From: WVXP01 sp964348095 | Lineage (GTDB): Bacteria; Desulfobacterota; BSN033; WVXP01 | DNA: 64,000 nucleotides | Direction: 5' to 3' | Assembly: GCA_964348095.1 (NCBI GenBank) | Contig: CAYGBK010000005.1 | Location: 1-64,000 of the forward strand | Part shown: in pieces, positions 50,722-58,279 of the stretch | Layout: each line of letters opens with the position of its first letter | Numbering within the stretch: the first letter of the stretch is position 1 | Notes under the pieces: generated by a model | Told to the model about the DNA's origin: nothing | What the model saw: the letters and a program-made list of their open reading frames with translations, nothing else | The model's database searches: none | Program-made: the position numbers and the translations under genes

Positions 50722-50733
50722 GTTACATGTAAC
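50722..50733 (+). promoter_or_regulatory. Palindrome in the pilA upstream region (candidate activator site)
   Basis: GTTACATGTAAC is a perfect 12-bp palindrome about 190 bases before the predicted pilA transcription start, a distance typical for sigma-54 activator sites. Between it and the promoter lies a very AT-rich stretch (about 50815-50855) suited to DNA bending. Apart from these, the 405-base region 50583-50987 holds only the promoter and palindrome listed next. Confidence 0.4.
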
Positions 50734-50888
50734 CTTTTACCGATTTCTTCAATTTCGAGGATCCTTTTAGACAGTATCTTGAGTTTGCATTTTTGGAGAA
50801 GACGTAGGCCACAACAAAAAAATCTTTTAATTTAAATATTTATGTTATTATCGGTCTCTCATCGTCGACCATCCTTGATCGGTAAGCG

Positions 50889-50905
50889 TTGGCATCCTAT
50901 TTGCT
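50889..50905 (+). promoter_or_regulatory. Sigma-54 (-24/-12) promoter of pilA
   Basis: TTGGCATCCTATTTGCT: GG 50891-50892, GC 50903-50904, spacing 12, one deviation (T after TTGGCA). Predicted start about 50916, 72 bases before the pilA ATG. PilR-driven sigma-54 promoters are the rule for pilA in many proteobacteria. Confidence 0.85.
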
Positions 50906-50917
50906 TGTACAAGCAAA
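50900..50917 (+). promoter_or_regulatory. 18-bp perfect palindrome overlapping the pilA -12 element
   Basis: TTTGCTTGTACAAGCAAA covers the -12 box and start site. A protein bound here would block sigma-54 polymerase, or the 5' end of the mRNA could fold. Compare 36065-36080 at the second machine's promoter: both palindromes contain TTGT...ACAA half-sites. Confidence 0.6.
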
Positions 50918-50987
50918 GGGGAGTTGATTACACGTCGATGGGCCATACTCCTCGTAAATCGAGCCCATGGAGAAAGGGGATAGGGCA

Positions 50988-51461
50988 ATGAAGAAAAGGA
51001 GAAAGAGCCAGAGAGGTTTTACATTGGTTGAATTGATGGTGGTGATCATCATCGTTGGTATTCTGGCAGCCATCGCTGTACCTCTCTACACGGACTATGT
51101 GCAGAAAGCGAGGGTTACCGAGGCGACAAGTATCATGGGGGCGATCATCACGGCTCAAAAAATTTGGCGGCAAAGAACCACCCAGCATTTCGATGCGAAC
51201 GACTTCACGACATTTAAACAGCGGGGAATAGATATTTCTGATACCGTTTATTTCACTTATGCTGTCGCGGCCACTCCCGGGGACCCAGCAACAGGCACAG
51301 ACCCGTCGTTTCTCATCACGGCAACAGCTCAGCTGGCTTTTGATGGTGTCGGTGGCAGCACGGTCACGTACGACAGTTCGCAGGCAGTCGGCTCGAGATG
51401 GGCCAGCACAGGCACAATAACCGCAGATATGCTCCCATCGGAACCGTCTCTAGGGCCTTAA
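50988..51461 (+). CDS. pilA: Type IV major pilin PilA
   Basis: 157 residues from ATG 50988. Leader MKKRRKSQRG is cut before FTLVELMVVIIIVGILAAIAV, with Phe1 and Glu5, the classical N-terminal helix of type IVa pilins. The head domain has no cysteine, so the usual C-terminal disulfide loop is absent. A lone gene behind its own sigma-54 promoter, followed 160 bases later by minor pilins; this supports a major pilin role. Confidence 0.9.
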   Translation: MKKRRKSQRGFTLVELMVVIIIVGILAAIAVPLYTDYVQKARVTEATSIMGAIITAQKIWRQRTTQHFDANDFTTFKQRGIDISDTVYFTYAVAATPGDPATGTDPSFLITATAQLAFDGVGGSTVTYDSSQAVGSRWASTGTITADMLPSEPSLGP

Positions 51462-51623
51462 TCTCAGACGATTCATCTGTTCCACTCGTTGGCCCCGCTT
51501 AATTGCTGGTGGCGAGCAAAAACCATTGGTTCACTCATATTGATAGCATCCCTTCGTTTCTCGGTTTTCTCGAGGAAACGTCACCTATCTCTCACCAAAA
51601 AGACGAGTAAGAGGTTTCAAGGG

Positions 51624-52112
51624 GTGGACACGAAACGAGGACTTTGGAGGACACTCGGTCCTGAAAAAGGGCTCTCTTTGCTTGAAGTCCTGATCGCTGG
51701 TGTCATCCTCGGGATCGCCGTTATCGCTTTCTCCTACCTGTTCGGGACAGCCGGGGAGGACATTGTGCAGTTGGGCAATGAGAGGGTTTCCCTTCAGGTT
51801 GCCCATCAAGAGATGGAGGATCTTCTCGGTCTGCCCTATGACGATTCTCTCCTCTCCGCGGGACGCCACTACCGGCGATTCAAGAGGCCTCCGGCGGATG
51901 TGAAGGCGCCTGATTTGGACGGAGAACTGTTCATTGAATGGCGGGTCAGCGATTTTGACGATTCTTATGGGACGGGTCAAGACTACAAGGGAATTATTCT
52001 GGAGCTATACGACGACCTTCTTGACGGCGAAACTGACTGGCAGGGAACCGATCCTACCCTCAATTCGCCTGCGGAACTGGTTGTCACGCTAACCACTTTC
52101 ATTACTCCTTAG
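51624..52112 (+). CDS. PilV-like minor pilin (set 3)
   Basis: 162 residues from a GTG at 51624 (GAGGT about eight bases upstream); the frame is open back to 51489 but without pilin-like sequence. Leader of 16 residues ending LGPEKG, then LSLLEVLIAGVILGIAVIAFSYLF with Glu5. Head domain rich in Asp with no Cys. Three genes follow each other closely (51624, 52125, 52843), making a minor pilin set for the pilA system. Confidence 0.8.
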   Translation: MDTKRGLWRTLGPEKGLSLLEVLIAGVILGIAVIAFSYLFGTAGEDIVQLGNERVSLQVAHQEMEDLLGLPYDDSLLSAGRHYRRFKRPPADVKAPDLDGELFIEWRVSDFDDSYGTGQDYKGIILELYDDLLDGETDWQGTDPTLNSPAELVVTLTTFITP

Positions 52113-52124
52113 GCTGGAGCTTCT

Positions 52125-52838
52125 ATGGCCTCGCAGTGTCGACTACCACGATGGGCCGGACCGATCTTGAGATCGGATGGGACGGTTCTTCTCGAACTTG
52201 TCGTGTCATCCCTCATTCTTGTGGTCGTGATTATGGCTATTGGGACTTTCTTTATGGGACATCTTACAGCTTTTGACCGGGGAAAAGAGCAGATGGAACT
52301 CCAGCGAATGGGGAGCCTCATTATGGAGGGGATGATTCGGCCCATTCGGGAAGGAAGTCAGGTTGTCGGAATCGTCGCCGGCCCTTCTGGGGCTTATCGG
52401 GATATTCAAGTTTTCTACCCCGGAGAACCTTTTTTCGATGCAAACCGAAACGGCGTTTATGATGAGGGTGAGGACTTTATCGATATATATCAAAGGGATT
52501 CAGATGGACTCGCTGAAGGGTTTAAGGAGATTTGGAACGCAGCAAGTGGAATGGGCCCCAGTGCCGTGCCTACGGTCTATTTCGGTCTGGATGACACGGG
52601 GCCGTATGGTGGAACAATTACCAAAGGGTCCACACCTTCCGACGGAGTTCCCTGGGATATTCTGGTCAGCGACGCGACTAGAGGATCTCTCTGGTTTGAC
52701 AAACTGGAGTTTGTGACCCCCTCCGGGCCCGGTCAGTCCCTTAGCATCGCCTTCACAATTCGAAACGACATGGGCACGAACGACCAGACGGATGATATTT
52801 CCATGGATTTCTCATCTTCGGTGAATTTGAGGGAATAG
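52125..52838 (+). CDS. PilW-like minor pilin (set 3)
   Basis: 237 residues. Leader of 19 residues ending RSDG, then TVLLELVVSSLILVVVIMAIGTFFMG with Glu5. The GKEQMELQRMGSLIMEGMIRPIREGSQVVGI stretch after the helix resembles the PilW/GspJ arrangement. The head holds an FDANRNGVYDEGEDF segment that looks like a calcium-binding EF-like loop (D-x-N-x-N-G), perhaps stabilising the pilin. Confidence 0.78.
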   Translation: MASQCRLPRWAGPILRSDGTVLLELVVSSLILVVVIMAIGTFFMGHLTAFDRGKEQMELQRMGSLIMEGMIRPIREGSQVVGIVAGPSGAYRDIQVFYPGEPFFDANRNGVYDEGEDFIDIYQRDSDGLAEGFKEIWNAASGMGPSAVPTVYFGLDDTGPYGGTITKGSTPSDGVPWDILVSDATRGSLWFDKLEFVTPSGPGQSLSIAFTIRNDMGTNDQTDDISMDFSSSVNLRE

Positions 52839-52842
52839 CACG

Positions 52843-55317
52843 GTGAGAGACTGGAGCAGGATCGGGCACGTCATAAATGGAGGCTCCTGTGGGAAAGGGC
52901 CGGTAACTTACAGAGAGGGAGTGGATTTCCGGACATGGAGTAAAACCCAGGGACACGCCCTGGTTATGGCCGTTGTTTTCGTCTTCTTTTTGACCCTCTT
53001 TGGCCTTGCCTTTTACCGGTTTGCAGAAACGGATGTAGATCTCATTGGAAGTGACCGGAATGCGATGGCGGCCTATTATGCCGCTCAGGCCGGTATGCAA
53101 AAGGCAGCATGGATCGTCAAAAATCACAGGGCGATCACAGCGGGAGGTTCCCTGTCGACTCTCAATCCCTTCAGCACCAACTTCTATTCTGGCGGTGTTC
53201 CACTCCTTGAGGATTTTCAGCAAGTGGCCCACGACAACCAGGACCCTCTGTCTCCCGGGGGGAATGCCCCTAGCCGATATTTTCGAATCAATTGGGTAGA
53301 TGCCAGGGGTTTGAGTGGGGACAGCCAGAAACTCATGAATCGGGTGAGGGTTCAGGTTCTGGGTGCTTTGGATGTTGATGGAGATGGAGCGGCAGGGCTG
53401 TCCGATATGGATGGTGACAACTTCTATATAGACCGGGACGACGTAAATCGAAAATTTGAGGCCGTCGTCGGGCTTCCAGGGTCCCTGGCAGAAAACATTT
53501 CCGCCGGTGCACCCGATTTTACATACGGGAGCGGATCAACATCAATTACTCTTATCGACCAGTATGAACGGCTTGTGACGCAGGACGGGTACGATGTGCC
53601 ACCGGAGAGTGGCTTCCTGTATTACCAGCTGGGAGGACTGGGAGGATGGGATCAGTACGGTTACATCTTCGGAAAACCAACGATACAGGGGCAAATCGAG
53701 CTTCCACCAGGGCTCTTTGACGTTGATGGAAAGCCGCAACTTGCCTATTTTTCGGGGCTTGACCCCAGAACATATGCCGGCGATCAGATTTTTACCAGCC
53801 TTAACGATCCCACAGCAGGTGTCAATGGGAGGGATATCGTCTTTGTCGATGGGAACGTCACGATTCAGGGCCTTGACTTTGGCTATCTAGATAACAGTGG
53901 CGTTTTGAGAGGCGCTGACTGGACAGAGACCGATGTTACAATCATTGCCACTGGAACAATCACCGCGAAGGATATCCGGTGTGGTACCGTGGGCCGTCTC
54001 ACCCTGATTGGGAAGGACATCCTCCTCGTGGGAGATTATGATACCCAGATCAACGGCGTCGCCCTGGCAAGCGGAACCATCACCCTCGACGACCAGGAAA
54101 ACCTGGCAGATCCTCGGGGATGTCAATTTGGTGTCCTTAAGAATGGGGCGAATCCTGCGGAGCCTGTCAGATACACGGCGTATTTCATGGGGACTATCCT
54201 TGCCGGCACGAGTATCAATCTCAAAAACGCGGGATGGACCGTCCTTTTTGACGATAAAGTGATCAATGGCCTCATGTACGATGGAACGGTATCTAAGCCG
54301 ACACGGGTCTATGAAAGTGCCGAGAATTCAGGTTTTCCCGGTGATTGGCAAATGCATGGGGAACAGCTCAGAACGCGACAGGAGCAATACACCCAAGCTG
54401 AGATTGATGGTGGTGAGGCAGTCTGGTGGGATACTGGCGGTGACAACGTGCCCGAACTCATGCGGATCTACCAGGAGCCTACTTGGGAACCGATCACGAG
54501 CTTAAATCCTGACAATCACGACTATGGAATTGAAGACCAACTTGAGTACGATCATGAGGATCTTACCGGCACGTGGGAGGATTGGTCTTCTTATCGGGCG
54601 CTCACCTTCTGGATGTCGCTTGACAATTTTGGGAGAATCTCCGGATCGAGGGAGACGAGGCGGATGTTCTATTTTCGCGTCCGACTTGAGGGTGAGAATC
54701 CGACTACCTTTGCTGACTTCGGTGGTCCCAGCGACGGCTATTATCTTTCCAACTACCACGGGGCGTATGACAACGCAACCAACCCTGGCGATGGTACATG
54801 GAGGCATGTGCGAATCCCATTGAGCGAGATCGATCCCGCGGTAGCCTTTGATATCGACGGCGTGGATGAGATCCGATTTCAACTCCGTGGTCTTGAACTG
54901 AGTTGGTATACCCCGTCCGGGGAGAGGCGGTGGATCGATTACGATACGAGTGGTTCTGACTATGGTGTCCAGGGTAAATTCGTTCTGCACGAAGGAGGAA
55001 ATGTGTGGCCAGTGAGATTTTGGCAGCAGCTTCCCGATGTTCGACACAGGCTTTACTATACCACCGGCGGCGACCCTCATGATACAGCTGTCGATCCAGA
55101 AAATGATCCCAATGACCAATGGATATTTTGGAACCCTGATCCGGCCGATCCCGCCAACATGGTTCCCCTCTATTTTGAAGACCATCTCGACCCAAATATG
55201 AGGATCGATCAGATTCAGGTGCGTGGCAGGCCTGCCAGTAATGCATTTCTTGAATACGGTCTGCCGCGGGCCTTCCATTATGCGGTGACTCATCTCCAGG
55301 AGTACGAAATCTTCTAA
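52843..55317 (+). CDS. Large PilX/MshQ-like tip protein with a carbohydrate-binding-like domain
   Basis: 824 residues, GTG start four bases after the previous stop. Hydrophobic segment about 40-60 (ALVMAVVFVFFLTLFGLAFY) then AYYAAQAGMQKAAWIVKNH, the PilX N-terminal pattern. The long remainder includes Asp-rich loops (DVDGDGAAGLSDMDGDN, calcium-like), a beta-solenoid-like stretch about 340-450 (IVFVDGNVTIQG; VTIIATGTITAKDI; GVALASGTITL), and about 565-690 a jelly-roll pattern like CBM11/CIA30 domains (YRALTFWMSLDN ... WRHVRIPLSEID ... VDEIRFQLRGLEL). Position and size match the MshQ-type adhesin at the end of MSHA loci. Adhesin role inferred. Confidence 0.68.
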   Translation: MRDWSRIGHVINGGSCGKGPVTYREGVDFRTWSKTQGHALVMAVVFVFFLTLFGLAFYRFAETDVDLIGSDRNAMAAYYAAQAGMQKAAWIVKNHRAITAGGSLSTLNPFSTNFYSGGVPLLEDFQQVAHDNQDPLSPGGNAPSRYFRINWVDARGLSGDSQKLMNRVRVQVLGALDVDGDGAAGLSDMDGDNFYIDRDDVNRKFEAVVGLPGSLAENISAGAPDFTYGSGSTSITLIDQYERLVTQDGYDVPPESGFLYYQLGGLGGWDQYGYIFGKPTIQGQIELPPGLFDVDGKPQLAYFSGLDPRTYAGDQIFTSLNDPTAGVNGRDIVFVDGNVTIQGLDFGYLDNSGVLRGADWTETDVTIIATGTITAKDIRCGTVGRLTLIGKDILLVGDYDTQINGVALASGTITLDDQENLADPRGCQFGVLKNGANPAEPVRYTAYFMGTILAGTSINLKNAGWTVLFDDKVINGLMYDGTVSKPTRVYESAENSGFPGDWQMHGEQLRTRQEQYTQAEIDGGEAVWWDTGGDNVPELMRIYQEPTWEPITSLNPDNHDYGIEDQLEYDHEDLTGTWEDWSSYRALTFWMSLDNFGRISGSRETRRMFYFRVRLEGENPTTFADFGGPSDGYYLSNYHGAYDNATNPGDGTWRHVRIPLSEIDPAVAFDIDGVDEIRFQLRGLELSWYTPSGERRWIDYDTSGSDYGVQGKFVLHEGGNVWPVRFWQQLPDVRHRLYYTTGGDPHDTAVDPENDPNDQWIFWNPDPADPANMVPLYFEDHLDPNMRIDQIQVRGRPASNAFLEYGLPRAFHYAVTHLQEYEIF

Positions 55318-55416
55318 ACCCTCCTCCCACACTCGAGTGGAGCGTTCTTCTACCACTTTCGCTCACGTCGTTCAGGCGGTGCCCTCTGCCAACCTTTGGC
55401 CGGACAGGTGGGAATG
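55318..55416 (+). other. Non-coding spacer after the pilus island
   Basis: The region 55318-55778 before the coaE promoter holds no credible gene. It contains the dispersed repeat at 55417-55508 and an 8-bp inverted repeat ACAATTCT/AGAATTGT (55501-55508 and 55537-55544). I see no feature in the first 100 bases. Confidence 0.4.
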
Positions 55417-55508
55417 GGCTGTTGCCCAATTCCCTTCTCTCGACTTCTGTTTGTGAAATCGAAAAGGGAACTCCCTTCGCTGGCGAGAAATCTTTTCTCG
55501 ACAATTCT
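55417..55508 (+). repeat. Dispersed repeat, copy A
   Basis: About 92 bases related to 56923-57013. Both begin GGCTGTTGCCCAA and end TCGACAATTCT, with AAGGGAAC-type sequence between. Copy A has a perfect hairpin CGAGAAA-TCT-TTTCTCG at 55484-55500 near its right end. Confidence 0.6.
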
Positions 55509-55778
55509 AACGCTCGGCTCAACAACGGCGGGGCTAAGAATTGTGAGCGAAAAAATCTTGACTCGTGCTCAGAACCTCCGTTCTCACTTTCTGGCGAATT
55601 ACTCTTTCAAAGCCGTGATCAGATTGTTCTAAAGGAGTTAGACAACGGCCCGGGGAATACTGATCCCGTTCTTCTGAAAGCGTCGCTCAGGGACAAGAGA
55701 ATCTTCCTCGGGTTAGCGGGTGTTGACGGACAGACTAGGTGACGTTGAATCTTTGGGGGAACACCTCGTAAGTCACGA

Positions 55779-55807
55779 TTGACAACTCCTGGGGGCTATT
55801 ATATAAA
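55779..55807 (+). promoter_or_regulatory. Sigma-70 promoter of coaE
   Basis: Perfect -35 TTGACA (55779-55784), 17-base spacer and -10 TATAAA (55802-55807), 29 bases before the coaE ATG. GGGGGGAG just before the gene is the ribosome site. Confidence 0.8.
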
Positions 55808-55836
55808 GTGCGGGGCAGGAGGGGGGAGATCAGGGG

Positions 55837-56472
55837 ATGATCGTTGCCGGATTGACAGGTGGTATTGCCAGCGGCAAGACCACTGTGGCCAGAATGTTCG
55901 CCGAAGAAGGGGCGTGCGTAATCGATCTCGATGAAGTCAGTCGATCCGTCGTGGAGCGTCATAAGCCTGCATGGCACGGGATTCTTAAGGCCTTTGGTAA
56001 AACAGTCGTTAAGAAGGACGGAAGGTTGGATCGGGCACGCCTCGGTCGCATCGTTTTTGGTGATCCTGCAAAAAGAAGAAAGCTTGAACAGATCGTTCAT
56101 CCTCAGGTTGTGGCAATATACCAAAAAATATTAACAAGAATTCTAGAAACTAATACTCAAGCTATTGTAATTACAGATGTTCCATTGCTAATGGAAGTTC
56201 AGATGGAGCAGAATTTCGACAAGATCATTGTCGTATTCGTACCGCCAGAGTTTCAGATGAGAAGACTCGTCCAGCGGGACGGTTTGAGTGAGGAGGCAGC
56301 ACAAAATCGATTGAAATCGCAAATGCCGATTGAGGAAAAAGTCAGGCGGGGTGACTTTGTTATCGACAACAGGGGGCCTTTAAGAGAGACGAGACGCCAG
56401 GTCAAGGAGGTTTATGAGGCCCTGAAACTGGCGAATATGAAAAAACAGGGTGCGGCGCCTCGCAGAGACTGA
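55837..56472 (+). CDS. coaE: Dephospho-CoA kinase
   Basis: Last step of coenzyme A synthesis, phosphorylating the ribose 3'-OH. 211 residues: P-loop GLTGGIASGKTT, IDLDEVSRSVVE, VHPQV and the VITDVPLLME motif, plus the NRLKSQMPIEEK lid. Single gene with its own sigma-70 promoter. The region around 56130-56180 is unusually AT-rich compared with the surrounding gene but the frame is intact. Confidence 0.95.
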   Translation: MIVAGLTGGIASGKTTVARMFAEEGACVIDLDEVSRSVVERHKPAWHGILKAFGKTVVKKDGRLDRARLGRIVFGDPAKRRKLEQIVHPQVVAIYQKILTRILETNTQAIVITDVPLLMEVQMEQNFDKIIVVFVPPEFQMRRLVQRDGLSEEAAQNRLKSQMPIEEKVRRGDFVIDNRGPLRETRRQVKEVYEALKLANMKKQGAAPRRD

Positions 56473-56549
56473 AGTCTTGATTTTCCTTTCGTGGTTTTTT
56501 GAAATCTGGATGACACTGAAGAGACTTCCTGCCATCCAGATCCGGTCGG

Positions 56550-56810
56550 CTAGAGGGGCTTTTTCTTCGGGCCATAGTGACGCCGTTCCAATCCAGCCCA
56601 CGGCTTTGGCGTGGTGCCTCTCGATGCCTTTCGTATCAGCTCCAGATGTTTATAGAGGGAGTCCGTCGCCTTTACAGTGTAAGGGAGAATCTTTCCCATG
56701 TGGAGGAGCCTCGAGCCATCGATGATAACATAGTCATATCGATCGAGAAAAAACTTCTCTCCGGTGAAGGGAATGATCACTCTGTAAACATCGCCCCTCT
56801 CTTTTTTCAT
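56550..56810 (-). CDS. Small hypothetical protein
   Basis: 86 residues, ATG preceded by a strong GGAGGT ribosome site five bases upstream, so I believe it is real. N-terminal half has alternating strands (DVYRVIIPFTGEKFFLDRYDYVIIDGSRLLHMGKILPYT), then a short helix and a basic tail ending GPKKKPL. Family not recognised. Lone gene converging with coaE. Confidence 0.6.
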   Translation of the reverse strand: MKKERGDVYRVIIPFTGEKFFLDRYDYVIIDGSRLLHMGKILPYTVKATDSLYKHLELIRKASRGTTPKPWAGLERRHYGPKKKPL

Positions 56811-56922
56811 AGAACCTCCGAAAGTTTCCTGGTGACGTAGTTTTACTGAAGAATGGACAGGTCAAAAGGACGTGTGTCTTTCGAGTCCCGTTGCGAATGG
56901 CATGCCAAAATAGGCATTAACC

Positions 56923-57013
56923 GGCTGTTGCCCAAACCATTTTTTCGATTTTTCCCCGATCAAAGCATAAGGGGAACGCTCTTCCCTCGTCAAAAGCTTT
57001 TTTCGACAATTCT
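56923..57013 (+). repeat. Dispersed repeat, copy B
   Basis: About 91 bases similar to 55417-55508 (shared GGCTGTTGCCCAA start and TCGACAATTCT end). The right part contains AAAAGCTTTT, a palindrome at the place where copy A has its hairpin. It occupies the otherwise empty stretch 56811-57205 upstream of the MoxR gene. Confidence 0.6.
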
Positions 57014-57205
57014 TTAAAGCCAAAGGATCAAGGTCAACGGACAAAGGTTTCTTTTGAGGGTGTGGTTTTTTTGCCCTTTTCCTTTCACCTTTTGCCTTTT
57101 ACTCCCTTGCCACGTCCTGTCGGATTACCCTCGCAAATCGGGTATGAAATTGGTGCAGGGGAACTTGGGACAACACCATGTTAACGGATATCGGAAGGCG
57201 GGTAT

Positions 57206-57247
57206 CAACTGCCTGGCAGTTGCATGGCCGACACGGAATGGTATAAT
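57206..57247 (+). promoter_or_regulatory. MoxR-gene promoter with operator-like inverted repeat
   Basis: -10 TATAAT at 57242-57247 and -35-like TTGCAT at 57220-57225, 16 bases apart. A perfect inverted repeat CAACTGCC-T-GGCAGTTG (57206-57222) overlaps the -35, the classical place for a repressor. The start codon at 57291 lies about 37 bases after the predicted transcription start. Confidence 0.65.
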
Positions 57248-57290
57248 TGCGAGAGTCAGACCAAAAATCATCGATCCGGAGCGTGGGCAA

Positions 57291-58121
57291 ATGGAGTTTA
57301 TCGATCATAAGCGAGTTCGCATTGAGGATGTTGAGATCACCTTGGCCCAGTCCACTGAACTGAGCGTCAAATGGATAGGCCAGGAGGAAGTCATAAAACA
57401 ACTTTTGGCCGCGTGGATGATTATCGATGAGAAGGATCTGCCTTTCAATCCGAGACTCCTCGGCAAACCAGGTGTTGGTAAGACCACGCTGGCGTATACC
57501 GCAGCGAGACGTCTTGGGAAAGCGGTCTATATGTTTCAGGCCACCATGGACACGCGACCTGAGGACCTCATTATTACGCCCGTCGTCATGTCAGGAGGGA
57601 TAGTCTCTTACGCTGCGAGTTCACTCGTGACAGCCATGATTAAGGGCGATGCCTGCATCATCGACGAGGGAAACAGAATGAGTGAGAAATCGTGGGCATC
57701 CCTTGCGCCACTCCTCGATGACCGCCGTTATGTCGAGTCCATCATAGCGGGGATTAAGATCCCCGCCCAGAAGGGCTTCGTCATCGCTGTCACGATGAAT
57801 GATGATACGAGTACCTACGAGATTCCCGAGTACATCCACTCTCGACTTCAGCCGCAGATCACCGTTGATTTCCCAGAAAAAGACGAGGAGAAAAAGATCC
57901 TCAAGGAGAACCTCCCTTTTATCGATGAAGAGATTCTGGAGTACGTCGTCACGTTTTTGCAGCGAGCACACGGAAATGACGAGATTTATACGGTACGGGA
58001 CGGGATCAATGTTGCCCGGTACGCTGGAAAACTGATCAAATCCGAAGGACTGTCCAGGGCAAAGGCCCTTCGGAAGGCGGTGTCCTTGACCCTGGGCGAA
58101 GAGGTCTTGCAATATCTGTGA
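57291..58121 (+). CDS. MoxR-family AAA+ ATPase
   Basis: 276 residues from ATG 57291, fixed by the promoter just upstream; the frame is open earlier but is non-conserved. Walker A GKPGVGKTT, Walker B ACIIDEGNRM, arginine finger region in HSRLQPQITV, then the MoxR lid. MoxR ATPases act as chaperones, usually with a von Willebrand factor A protein. None is adjacent here; instead the next gene encodes a TraB-like protein. Confidence 0.88.
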   Translation: MEFIDHKRVRIEDVEITLAQSTELSVKWIGQEEVIKQLLAAWMIIDEKDLPFNPRLLGKPGVGKTTLAYTAARRLGKAVYMFQATMDTRPEDLIITPVVMSGGIVSYAASSLVTAMIKGDACIIDEGNRMSEKSWASLAPLLDDRRYVESIIAGIKIPAQKGFVIAVTMNDDTSTYEIPEYIHSRLQPQITVDFPEKDEEKKILKENLPFIDEEILEYVVTFLQRAHGNDEIYTVRDGINVARYAGKLIKSEGLSRAKALRKAVSLTLGEEVLQYL

Positions 58122-58279
58122 GAAATCTCTGAGTTACCGCTCTTCACGTCTCATGCGCCTTCACCGACTTTTTACCTACTATGGTGAGCGCAAACATGCT
58201 CCGCTGCCTCGTCTCGTCAAATGCCACCCGGGTTCAAATCGCTTGCAGGACGGGGTCTCACGTTCTTAGGTGGTGTGTC

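Noticed and set aside
54704..55525. 273-codon minus-strand open frame over the end of the tip-protein gene
   Set aside because: Arg/Ser/His-rich shadow composition, no ribosome site, and it runs through the non-coding repeat region.
55422..55742. 106-codon plus-strand frame after the pilus island
   Set aside because: Composed partly of the dispersed repeat and hairpin; no ribosome site.
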